From contig USCJ01000042.1 of NCBI GenBank assembly GCA_900553215.1, positions 1 through 10,106 on the forward strand: a stretch of 10,106 nt of DNA, read 5' to 3'. Below are positions 1 to 5,552 of the stretch, piece by piece; within the stretch, counting starts at the first letter, position 1; the number at the start of each line of letters is the position of its first letter. The translations under genes were made by a program, and so were the position numbers. Below the pieces are notes generated by a model. The model saw only the letters and a program-made list of their open reading frames with translations, searched no databases and was not told the DNA's origin. Source of the stretch: an uncultured Collinsella sp. GTDB lineage: Bacteria; Actinomycetota; Coriobacteriia; Coriobacteriales; Coriobacteriaceae.

Positions 1-282
1 GGGATAGCCCTCGCGATGAGCGACGCGAGCCATGGCCAGGTACATACCGACCTCAGAGCACTCGCCCTCAAAGTTGGCGCGCAGGTCAACAACGATGTCC
101 TCGGAGACGCCCTCCATCTTGGCGACGCCCACGACGTGCTCGGCAGCCCACTCGAGCTGACCCTCCTCCTGCTTCAGGAAGCGAGAGCCGGGAACGCCGC
201 ACTGGGGGCACTTGAAATCCTCGGGCAGCTGGTCGCCGTCGAACTCTTCCACATAACCGCAAACGGGGCAAACAAACTTCAT
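1..282 (-). CDS. Reverse rubrerythrin (rubredoxin domain first), N-terminal 94 residues
   Basis: This is the start of a non-haem iron peroxidase that reduces hydrogen peroxide in the cytoplasm of anaerobes; the gene runs off the left edge. Residues 1-35 are a rubredoxin-type iron centre with paired cysteines C5/C8 and C25/C28 (CPVCGY and CPQCGV). From about residue 65 a ferritin-like helix begins ([18 protein letters not shown]), in which E74 matches the first di-iron ligand of rubrerythrins. Having rubredoxin before the ferritin-like domain is the order of 'reverse' rubrerythrins; classical ones have it at the C-terminus. The start is supported by an AAAGGA ribosome-binding site (290-295, minus strand) 7 bases upstream. 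The gene is divergent from the alcohol dehydrogenase operon. The second half of the di-iron site lies outside the window, so activity cannot be judged. Confidence 0.9.
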   Translation of the reverse strand, partial: MKFVCPVCGYVEEFDGDQLPEDFKCPQCGVPGSRFLKQEEGQLEWAAEHVVGVAKMEGVSEDIVVDLRANFEGECSEVGMYLAMARVAHREGYP

Positions 283-317
283 AATTCGATCCTTTCGATC
301 GATGGCGATGGCGCGCT

Positions 318-348
318 CGTCCGGTCCCGTAAGGGCCCTCTCCGGACG
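318..348 (-). promoter_or_regulatory. Hairpin in the rubrerythrin 5' leader
   Basis: Perfect 7-base arms CGTCCGG (318-324) and CCGGACG (342-348) enclose a further GGG/CCC pairing around a short loop. In the minus-strand transcript this would form a stem within about 12 bases of the predicted 5' end, leaving the ribosome-binding site free. It may stabilise the mRNA; no ligand-binding class is recognised. Confidence 0.4.
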
Positions 349-366
349 TGCGTCTTGACGAGTTCT

Positions 367-394
367 ATTATCCATAAATGCGACCGAATGTGAA
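367..394 (-). promoter_or_regulatory. Putative sigma-70 type promoter of the reverse rubrerythrin
   Basis: Reading the minus strand, TTCACA (394-389) is a 5/6 match to the -35 consensus and GATAAT (372-367) a 5/6 match to the -10 consensus, with a 16-base spacer. Just upstream are the small dyad CCTA-T-TAGG (396-404) and an A/T-rich tract (409-428) that could act as an UP element or operator. The predicted start near 360 would give a leader of roughly 78 bases. No PerR, Fur or Rex box is clear enough to name. Confidence 0.5.
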
Positions 395-442
395 GCCTAT
401 TAGGAATGATTTTTAATAAAACAATTTTGGGCATGTGAAGAT

Positions 443-520
443 GTTGATTGATTAACGATTGCTAGGCCGCTCGAGACCTCCGATAAGTACAATCGGTCGA
501 GCAAATGTTAACCAATCAAC
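443..520 (+). repeat. Long imperfect inverted repeat upstream of the alcohol dehydrogenase
   Basis: Outer arms are 443-456 (GTTGATTGATTAAC) and 507-520 (GTTAACCAATCAAC), complementary at 13 of 14 positions. Inside are GCTCGA (469-474) with TCGAGC (497-502), then CCGAT (480-484) with ATCGG (492-496) around a 7-base loop. All pairs nest into one interrupted hairpin ending four bases before the ribosome-binding site (525-531). A weak promoter, TTGCTA (459-464) and GATAAG (482-487) with 17-base spacing, lies inside it, as does TACAAT (488-493). No T run follows, so it is not a typical terminator. It could be a leader RNA structure, an operator, or a pair of recombination sites. Confidence 0.6.
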
Positions 521-539
521 AAATGAGGGAGTTTCCTTT

Positions 540-1760
540 ATGCATCTAGCCCGTCGTGCCTGGTGCCGAACATATCAGACGGTTTTTCGCATCGCATTGC
601 CGATCCTGCCCTATACCGAGCCGCGCATTTTGGAGCATGCCGAGGACGTGCCCGCGGTGCTTCAAAAGCGCTCGATACAGCGGGTTCTTATCGTGACGGA
701 CCCCGGTATTGCCCGTCTGGGGCTCACGGCGCCGCTCGAGACGGCGCTCGCGTCCAAGGGAATTGGCGTTACGGTCTATGCCGAAACGCGTGCGAACCCC
801 ACGGTCTCAAACGTGGAGGAAGCGGCGTCCCTGTATCGCGAGAGCGCCTGCCAGGCCATTATCGGCTTTGGCGGCGGTTCGGCCATGGACTGTGCCAAGG
901 GCGTGGGCGCACGCGTCGCACAGCCAAATAAGCCCATCAACAAGATGCGCGGCCTGTTGCGCGTCCACCGTCTCCTGCCGCTGCTCATCGCCGTCCCCAC
1001 CACGGCGGGCACGGGAAGCGAGGTCACGCTTGCAGCGGTCATTACCGATGACGAGACGCACTACAAGTACCCCATTAACGACTTTGTGCTGATCCCGCGC
1101 TTTGCGGTACACGACCCCGAGTTTACACGTGGCCTGCCCGCCTCCATTACGGGGCAGACGGGTATGGATGCCCTGACGCATGCTGTCGAGGCCATTATCG
1201 GCCGCAGCACCACGCCCTACACGCGCAAGATGGCGCGTCAGGCGGTGCAGCTCATCCGCGACAATTTGCTCGAGGCCTATGAGCATGGCGACGACATGCG
1301 TGCGCGTCGCAATATGCTTTCGGCTGCGCATAAGGCGGGCGTTGCGTTTACCCGCTCCTATGTCGGATATGTGCATGCCATCGCGCACAGTCTGGGCGGC
1401 CGATACGGAGTTCCGCACGGTTTGGCCAACGCGATCATCCTGCCGCACATGCTTCGTGCCTATGGCGAAGCCGCTGCTCCTAAACTCGCCGACCTCGCCC
1501 GCATGGCCGGTATCGCGCCGGCTAACGCGCGGGACAGCTTGGCGGCCGAAGCCTTTATCGACTGGGTCGACCGCATGAATGCCGCCTTGGGCATACCCAA
1601 ATATGTGACGGGCATTCGCCGCTCCGATATTCCACAAATGGCGGCCCATGCCGATGCCGAGGCCAATCCCCTGTACCCCGTTCCGCTTTTAATGGACCGT
1701 TTGGAGCTCGAGCATATGTACGAGGTCGTTGCGGGTGGTATGTTTGAAGACGAGAACTAG
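540..1760 (+). CDS. Iron-containing (group III) alcohol dehydrogenase
   Basis: A 406-residue cytoplasmic oxidoreductase that interconverts an alcohol and an aldehyde with NAD(P)H. The nucleotide-binding motif GGGSAMDCAK is at 111-120 and the family signature PTTAGTGSE at 153-161. The four metal ligands fit the family pattern: D210 and H214 in MDALTHAVEA, H279 in the VHAIAHSLGG stretch, and H293 in HGLANA, with the usual spacings of 4 and 14 inside the two pairs. Length is normal. The ATG at 540 is chosen because GAGGGAG (525-531) lies 8 bases upstream; a longer in-frame reading from 459 has no ribosome-binding site and would run through the inverted repeat. The stop overlaps the ribosome-binding site of the aldehyde dehydrogenase gene, so the two are co-transcribed. 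Substrate cannot be read from sequence; primary or diol alcohols are possible. Confidence 0.92.
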   Translation: MHLARRAWCRTYQTVFRIALPILPYTEPRILEHAEDVPAVLQKRSIQRVLIVTDPGIARLGLTAPLETALASKGIGVTVYAETRANPTVSNVEEAASLYRESACQAIIGFGGGSAMDCAKGVGARVAQPNKPINKMRGLLRVHRLLPLLIAVPTTAGTGSEVTLAAVITDDETHYKYPINDFVLIPRFAVHDPEFTRGLPASITGQTGMDALTHAVEAIIGRSTTPYTRKMARQAVQLIRDNLLEAYEHGDDMRARRNMLSAAHKAGVAFTRSYVGYVHAIAHSLGGRYGVPHGLANAIILPHMLRAYGEAAAPKLADLARMAGIAPANARDSLAAEAFIDWVDRMNAALGIPKYVTGIRRSDIPQMAAHADAEANPLYPVPLLMDRLELEHMYEVVAGGMFEDEN

Positions 1761-1768
1761 GAGGGCCC

Positions 1769-3148
1769 ATGAACACCGAGGAAATCGCGCGTATCGTTGC
1801 CGATCAGCGCGCCTATTTTAAGACGCACGCCACGTTTGATGTCGATGCTCGACGTCGTGCGCTCGTGAGTTTACGCGATGCGGTGCGGGCCCACGAGGCC
1901 GATATTGCCCATGCGCTCAAGACCGATTTGGGAAAGTCGCATGACGAGGCGTATATGTGCGAGATCGGCACCTCGCTTTCCGAGATTCGTTATCAGATTG
2001 CGCATGTGGCTCGATGGAGTCGCTCGCGCCTGCGTCCGTGTGACCTCGCCAACGCCGTGAGTGTGTGCAAGACGCAGTCCGTGCCCTATGGCGTCACACT
2101 CATCATGGCTCCGTGGAACTACCCGTTTTTACTGACGCTCGAGCCACTCGCCGGCGCCCTTGCCGCGGGCAATACCGTGGTCATCAAGCCGAGCGCCTAT
2201 GCTCCGGCATCGAGCGCGGTGCTCAAGCAAATCTGTGAAGAGGCATTTGATCCGCGCTTGGTGACGGTCGTCGAAGGCGGGCGTGCCGAAAACGAAGCGT
2301 TGCTCGATGAGTGCTGGGACAAGATCTTCTTTACCGGTAGCGTTCCGGTCGGCAAGCTCGTCATGGAGCGTGCAAGTAAAAACCTCACACCCGTGACGCT
2401 TGAGCTGGGCGGAAAGAGTCCCTGCATCGTGGATGCGACGGCTAACTTGAAGGTCGCGGTACGCCGTATCGCCTTTGGTAAATGGCTCAACGTGGGGCAG
2501 ACCTGCGTGGCGCCCGACTACCTGCTGGTCGATACGCGCGTGCACGACGAGCTGCTGGGTCTCATCAAGGAGGAGGCCCGCCGTATGTTTGGAGAGCATC
2601 CGCTCGATAACGAGGATTACGGGCATATCGTCAACGCCAAGCATTTTGCGCGCGTGCGCGGGCTGATCGATCCCGATAAGGTCGTGCTGGGAGGTACCGC
2701 GCGCGAGTCGTCGCTCAAGATTGAGCCGACGATCCTAGACGGCGTGTCCCCCGATGACGCCGTGATGCAGGAGGAGATTTTCGGCCCCATCTTGCCGGTG
2801 CTGACGTTTGAGAGCCTAGACGAGGCCGAGACGTTTATTACGGATCGTCCGACGCCGCTGGCCCTGTATATCTTTAGCCAGGACCGTGAGGTTCAGCAGC
2901 GCTTTGTGCGTTACGTGCCCTTTGGTGGTGGCTGTGTTAATGACACCATTATGCATTTGGCCACGAGCCATATGGGCTTTGGCGGCATGGGGGCGAGCGG
3001 TATGGGACAGTACCATGGACGCGAGAGCTTCGATACGTTTAGCCACAAGAAGAGCATCGTGAACAAGGCAACGTGGCTGGACGTGCCGTTCCGCTATGCC
3101 CCTTACGCAAGCTGGAAGCACAAGTTCGTGCGCATGTTTGTGCATTAG
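1769..3148 (+). CDS. NAD(P)-dependent aldehyde dehydrogenase, class 3-like
   Basis: A 459-residue enzyme that oxidises an aldehyde to its acid. Catalytic features are intact: N117 in APWNYPF, K140 in the cofactor site (VVIKPS), the general-base glutamate E212 in LELGGKSP, the nucleophile C246 in GQTCVAPD, and E336 in EEIFGP. The C-terminal region FGGMGASGMGQYHG (404-417) and the tail FRYAPY resemble class 3 or fatty-aldehyde dehydrogenases (YwdH/AlkH type). AGGAGG (1759-1764) overlaps the upstream stop codon and sits 4 bases before the ATG, which fixes the start. With the alcohol dehydrogenase before it, it could form a two-step alcohol-to-acid route or clear toxic aldehydes. Lack of an acylating-type ALDH signature or an AdhE fusion argues against the classical acetyl-CoA-to-ethanol route. 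The physiological substrate is unknown. Confidence 0.93.
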   Translation: MNTEEIARIVADQRAYFKTHATFDVDARRRALVSLRDAVRAHEADIAHALKTDLGKSHDEAYMCEIGTSLSEIRYQIAHVARWSRSRLRPCDLANAVSVCKTQSVPYGVTLIMAPWNYPFLLTLEPLAGALAAGNTVVIKPSAYAPASSAVLKQICEEAFDPRLVTVVEGGRAENEALLDECWDKIFFTGSVPVGKLVMERASKNLTPVTLELGGKSPCIVDATANLKVAVRRIAFGKWLNVGQTCVAPDYLLVDTRVHDELLGLIKEEARRMFGEHPLDNEDYGHIVNAKHFARVRGLIDPDKVVLGGTARESSLKIEPTILDGVSPDDAVMQEEIFGPILPVLTFESLDEAETFITDRPTPLALYIFSQDREVQQRFVRYVPFGGGCVNDTIMHLATSHMGFGGMGASGMGQYHGRESFDTFSHKKSIVNKATWLDVPFRYAPYASWKHKFVRMFVH

Positions 3149-3175
3149 AATCAGATGACTTAGAGACAAGCAAAA

Positions 3176-3205
3176 TGGCCGCCCCCGCGTAAGCGAAGAC
3201 GGCCA
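3176..3205 (+). terminator. Possible transcription terminator after the ADH-ALDH operon
   Basis: TGGCCG (3176-3181) pairs with CGGCCA (3200-3205); inside, CGC and GCG close a GTAA loop of the stable GNRA type, separated from the outer stem by a 4x4 internal loop. It starts 27 bases after the stop. The downstream run is only CTTCT, so rho-independent activity in the plus direction is doubtful; in the minus direction the stem is followed by ATTTTGC. Confidence 0.35.
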
Positions 3206-3224
3206 CTTCTCACGATGCAAACGT

Positions 3225-3311
3225 GCACTGGAGTTGGCAAGACCCGCTGCAACGGGTGCCATCCGTGCCTCTATCTTATCTGCAAGCGCTCTGTCTCGCA
3301 AGCGTTGCAGC
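3225..3311 (+). ncRNA. Candidate structured RNA with pseudoknot potential, upstream of the HIRAN gene
   Basis: An extended hairpin spans 3225-3268 with 15 Watson-Crick pairs: GCAC/GTGC, GGA/TCC, GGC/GCC and ACCCG/CGGGT, around the loop CTGCAA (3247-3252). The nine bases 3246-3254 are the perfect complement of 3303-3311, so the loop could form a pseudoknot with TTGCAG (3305-3310). That same TTGCAG can instead pair with a second CTGCAA at 3280-3285, giving mutually exclusive folds. It could be the 5' leader of the gene at 3414 or a separate small RNA. I recognise no known riboswitch class, see no clear promoter, and cannot be sure of the strand. No coding gene is supported in 3149-3413. Confidence 0.35.
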
Positions 3312-3413
3312 AAATGGGTGAAAGGTGCGAGCGGGTGAAATATTGTCCGCACGGGCCCGTAAGCTTCTCAGTAAGGTTAAGTGCCGGTTTATTCGGTCGT
3401 TAGAGGAGTTGCC

Positions 3414-3740
3414 ATGTACGAGCCTTCACGTGTTCTTTTGTCGTTTCATATTGCAGGATTTCAGTATGCCGATGGCGCCTTGGTCTTGGGCGATCTTAAA
3501 GTGGGCGATAAGCTGACGCTGTGTGCCGAGCGCGATAATCCCCATGACCCCGAGGCGGTTGCGATCTATTACGGCAACACCAAGCTTGGCTATGTTCCGG
3601 GAGACGAGGTTGGCCCGCTGTCCTTGATGATGTATTACGGGCATGGGGACGTATTTGAAGCCCGTGTGCAGCAGGTTGCTCCCGAGTGCAGCCCGTGGCA
3701 TCAGGTGCGCGTTGGCCTCTATGTGGTGGATGCCCGCTAA
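3414..3740 (+). CDS. Stand-alone HIRAN-domain protein
   Basis: A 108-residue protein consisting almost entirely of a HIRAN domain (about residues 8-85). It shows the family pattern: a beta strand ending in AGFQYADG, then LKVGDKLTLCAERDNPHDPEAV, where DNPHDPEAV is the hallmark, then KLGYVPGDEV. In eukaryotic HLTF the HIRAN domain binds free 3' ends of single-stranded DNA; bacterial stand-alone forms are proposed to act in DNA repair or processing, but their role is unproven. AGAGGAG (3402-3408) lies 5 bases before the ATG at 3414, so this start is preferred over upstream in-frame alternatives. The 59-residue gene follows after 18 bases with its own ribosome-binding site, indicating co-transcription. 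No helicase, nuclease or membrane segment is attached. Confidence 0.82.
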   Translation: MYEPSRVLLSFHIAGFQYADGALVLGDLKVGDKLTLCAERDNPHDPEAVAIYYGNTKLGYVPGDEVGPLSLMMYYGHGDVFEARVQQVAPECSPWHQVRVGLYVVDAR

Positions 3741-3758
3741 TCGGTGAGGGAGGCTGCC

Positions 3759-3938
3759 ATGTTTGATGACGATGGTCTGTTTAATCTGACGGATGACCCG
3801 TTTGAGTGGGATATGCTGCTCGACGATGATGAGCTGGAGCAGGACCGGAAGAAGCGGCAGGACAAGAACGCCCAGGGTGACGCGTCGAAAAAGAAAGACA
3901 AACGCCGCCGAGGTCCGTTCGGCGGGCTCTTTGGCTAA
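3759..3938 (+). CDS. Small charged hypothetical protein (59 residues)
   Basis: I do not recognise a family. Residues 1-30 are very acidic and contain hydrophobic positions (MFDDDGLFNLTDDPFEWDML and DDDELE). Residues 30-51 are strongly basic (KKR, KKKDKRRR), and the chain ends in the glycine/phenylalanine tail GPFGGLFG. There are no cysteines, membrane segments or signal peptide. A strong GGGAGG site (3748-3753) sits 5 bases before the ATG, and spacing from the HIRAN gene is 18 bases, so it is probably real and co-transcribed. The polarised charge suggests a flexible adaptor that could bind nucleic acid or a basic partner; this is only inference from composition. Confidence 0.65.
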   Translation: MFDDDGLFNLTDDPFEWDMLLDDDELEQDRKKRQDKNAQGDASKKKDKRRRGPFGGLFG

Positions 3939-3940
3939 CC

Positions 3941-3956
3941 GACGCGCCAAAGCGTC
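3941..3956 (+). repeat. Short hairpin GACGC/GCGTC after the small charged gene
   Basis: Perfect 5-base arms enclose the 6-base loop GCCAAA two bases after the stop of the 59-residue gene. No T run follows, so it would be a weak terminator at best. It lies immediately upstream of the TATACT element at 3959. Confidence 0.3.
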
Positions 3957-3958
3957 TG

Positions 3959-3983
3959 TATACTAGGCACGTGTTAGACACGT
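3959..3983 (+). promoter_or_regulatory. Putative -10 element and 15-bp palindromic operator before the phosphoesterase
   Basis: TATACT (3959-3964) is a 5/6 match to the -10 consensus; no good -35 is visible at standard spacing. Four bases downstream is the perfect palindrome ACGTGTTAGACACGT (3969-3983; 6-base arms, 3-base centre), covering the predicted start point. A dyad in this place is typical of a repressor site, but I cannot name the regulator. Confidence 0.45.
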
Positions 3984-3991
3984 TGCGAAAT

Positions 3992-3996
3992 GAGGA
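3992..3996 (+). promoter_or_regulatory. Ribosome-binding site that sets the phosphoesterase start
   Basis: GAGGA lies 8 bases before ATG 4005. The upstream in-frame ATG at 3990 overlaps this site and has nothing suitable before it, so initiation at 4005 (or the adjacent ATG at 4008) is preferred. Confidence 0.5.
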
Positions 3997-4004
3997 TACA
4001 GACG

Positions 4005-4550
4005 ATGATGTGGTTTACCGCCGACCTGCATCTGGGCGATACGAATATCTTGCACGATATGGATCGGCCGTTTGATTCGGTCGAGGAGATGAACCGCAAG
4101 GTCATCGATGCCATCAATGAGTGCGTGGCGACGGACGACCGTCTCTATATTTTGGGTGACTTTACCTATCGTTTGCCCCTGGCGGAGGCAGTGCGCCTGC
4201 GCGAGCGTATCAAATGCCAGAACGTGGCGCTCATTCGTGGCAACCATGACGGCGATTGGGAAGATCCGGACGTACCGCAGATTTGGGATGAGGTGCGCGA
4301 TTACCTGGAGGTTGCCCCGGGCTATGCCAAGGGCCATCGTCTGGTGATGAGCCACTACCCCATGCTCAGCTGGAATGGCAAGGCGCGCGGTGCCATCATG
4401 CTGCACGGACATATCCACAGCAGGGGAGACCGCGTCAACGCGCGCAACCGCGATCGCGAGCGCCCCATTTACCGCTACGATGTGGGCCTCGACGCCAACA
4501 ACTACAAGCCCGTAAGCCGAGACCAGATCCTGAATTTCTTTGGCCTGTAG
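4005..4550 (+). CDS. Calcineurin-like metallophosphoesterase
   Basis: A 181-residue single-domain, two-metal phosphohydrolase of the compact COG4186-like type. The metal-binding motifs appear in order: D7 and H9 in ADLHLGD, D52 in GDFTYR, GNHD at 79-82, H117 in MSHYP, and GHIH at 135-138. The C-terminal YDVGLDANNYKPVS is typical of this subgroup. No signal peptide is seen, so it should be cytoplasmic. The substrate is unknown; relatives include nucleotide and phosphodiester hydrolases, and several lie in phages, though nothing here is phage-like. It probably has its own promoter (TATACT and palindrome) and is followed by the first copy of the palindromic repeat at 4557. Starting at 3990 instead would add five residues. 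Confidence 0.87.
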   Translation: MMWFTADLHLGDTNILHDMDRPFDSVEEMNRKVIDAINECVATDDRLYILGDFTYRLPLAEAVRLRERIKCQNVALIRGNHDGDWEDPDVPQIWDEVRDYLEVAPGYAKGHRLVMSHYPMLSWNGKARGAIMLHGHIHSRGDRVNARNRDRERPIYRYDVGLDANNYKPVSRDQILNFFGL

Positions 4551-4556
4551 CTCGCA

Positions 4557-4593
4557 AACCGCCACGAAGGGGACAGGCACCTTTGTGGTGGTT
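4557..4593. repeat. Intergenic palindromic repeat, copy 1
   Basis: Arms AACCGCCAC (4557-4565) and GTGGTGGTT (4585-4593) pair except for one G-T position; AAGG and CCTT extend the stem around a GGACAGGCA loop. It matches copy 2 (7954-7990) at 35 of 37 bases, and one difference keeps pairing through a wobble. It lies 6 bases after the phosphoesterase stop and has no T run. Such intergenic palindromes resemble REP-type elements. Confidence 0.75.
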
Positions 4594-4688
4594 CTGGCGC
4601 CGTAGTCATTCTGGTAGCGGCGACTTATTTGTCCGCGCGGCGCGGTAGAGTGAAGGCAGTTGAAGTTTGCGTCCATCGAGGAGCTGCT

Positions 4689-5552
4689 ATGAACGAGATT
4701 AAGTGCCCGCATTGCGGCGAAGTTTTTAAGGTCGATGCGTCCGGCTATGCGGATATCGTCAAACAAGTGCGCAATGCCGAGTTTTCGCGCGATCTGGATG
4801 AGCGTGTGAAGGCGGTCCAGCGCGAGGGCGAGCAGGCGCTGGAGCTTGAGCGCTCGCGTTCGACGGCCGCTTTGCAAAAGGCAGAGTCCCAGCGTAACGC
4901 CCAGCTTATCGAGCAGAAGAACGCCGCAGCTCAACAGCTGGCGCAAGAGGTCGCCAAGCGCGATGCCGAGCTTGCCAAGCTGCGCGCCAAGCTCGAAGGC
5001 GCTACTGCAGAGCGCGAGAGTGCAAGCCAGCGCGCGGCGGTTGAGGCCCGCGCCGATGCTCAAAAGGAGAATGCCGAACTGCAGCGCGAGATCGACAACC
5101 TGCGTGCGCAGTTGGGGCGCAAAGATGATGAAGCCAGGCTTGCCGAGGCAGCGGCACGCAATGCTGCTCAAAACGACCTGTCCGCACGTGATGCCCAGAT
5201 TGCCGAGCTGCAAGCCAGGCTCGCCGCGGCGGACAAGGCCCAGGAGATGGCGCTTGCTGCTGCTGCGGCCGAGTCGCAGCGTGAGCTCGAGGCCGCTCGC
5301 AGCGAGGCCGAACGTACGCTTGCTGACTATCGCGCGAAGGTTCAGGAGAAGTTTTCCGTCGCAAAGGCTCAGTCCGAGCAGGAGGCCGAGGGTCTGCGTG
5401 CTCAGCTGCGCGAACAGGAACTGACGGCCAAGATGAACCTATCGGCGGCGGTCGCCGCGGCGGAGCGTGAGCGTGACGAGGCCCGCGCCAAGCGCAAAGC
5501 CAAGCAGCGTGGGGAGCGTGCCCGCAAGATTCGCGAAAGGAATGAGCGCTAA
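4689..5552 (+). CDS. Zinc-ribbon/coiled-coil protein, apparently a DUF2130 relative lacking the C-terminal domain
   Basis: A 287-residue protein. Residues 1-45 resemble the N-terminus of DUF2130-domain proteins: a CPHCGEVF knuckle (C6, C9) followed by GYADIVKQVRNAEFSRDLDERV. Residues 45-265 are a long, Ala/Glu/Arg-rich helical coiled coil without membrane segments. As I recall the family, members run to about 400 residues or more with a globular DUF2130 domain after the coil. Here the chain ends in a basic tail (KRKAKQRGERARKIRERNER) and the stop overlaps the next start (TAATG), leaving no room for that domain. It may be a natural short paralogue, a decayed gene or an assembly deletion. GAGGAG (4678-4683) 5 bases upstream fixes the start; an earlier non-ATG start is unlikely. 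Function is unknown. Confidence 0.75.
   Translation: MNEIKCPHCGEVFKVDASGYADIVKQVRNAEFSRDLDERVKAVQREGEQALELERSRSTAALQKAESQRNAQLIEQKNAAAQQLAQEVAKRDAELAKLRAKLEGATAERESASQRAAVEARADAQKENAELQREIDNLRAQLGRKDDEARLAEAAARNAAQNDLSARDAQIAELQARLAAADKAQEMALAAAAAESQRELEAARSEAERTLADYRAKVQEKFSVAKAQSEQEAEGLRAQLREQELTAKMNLSAAVAAAERERDEARAKRKAKQRGERARKIRERNER

Noticed and set aside
16..393. A plus-strand open frame over the left edge
   Set aside because: The opposite strand encodes the CPVCGY/CPQCGV reverse rubrerythrin; the plus frame is its shadow.
459..539. An N-terminal extension of the alcohol dehydrogenase from an earlier in-frame start
   Set aside because: It would be translated from the inverted repeat without a ribosome-binding site, whereas ATG 540 has one 8 bases upstream.
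807..1649. A 280-codon minus-strand open frame inside the alcohol dehydrogenase
   Set aside because: It is a shadow of a gene with intact catalytic motifs; its own translation looks random.
3215..3403. A 62-codon frame with several cysteines between the ALDH and HIRAN genes
   Set aside because: No ribosome-binding site precedes it, it overlaps the structured RNA candidate and the HIRAN ribosome-binding site, and the cysteine spacing fits no family I know.
3149..3413. A tRNA or other known RNA gene in the non-coding stretch
   Set aside because: No T-loop-like GGTTCGA signature and no cloverleaf on either strand; the hairpins do not match a known class I can name.
3963..5213. A 416-codon open frame on the minus strand across the phosphoesterase and coiled-coil genes
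   Set aside because: It is antisense to two genes with clear motifs, shows no recognisable domain, has no convincing ribosome-binding site, and is expected in GC-rich DNA with biased codons.
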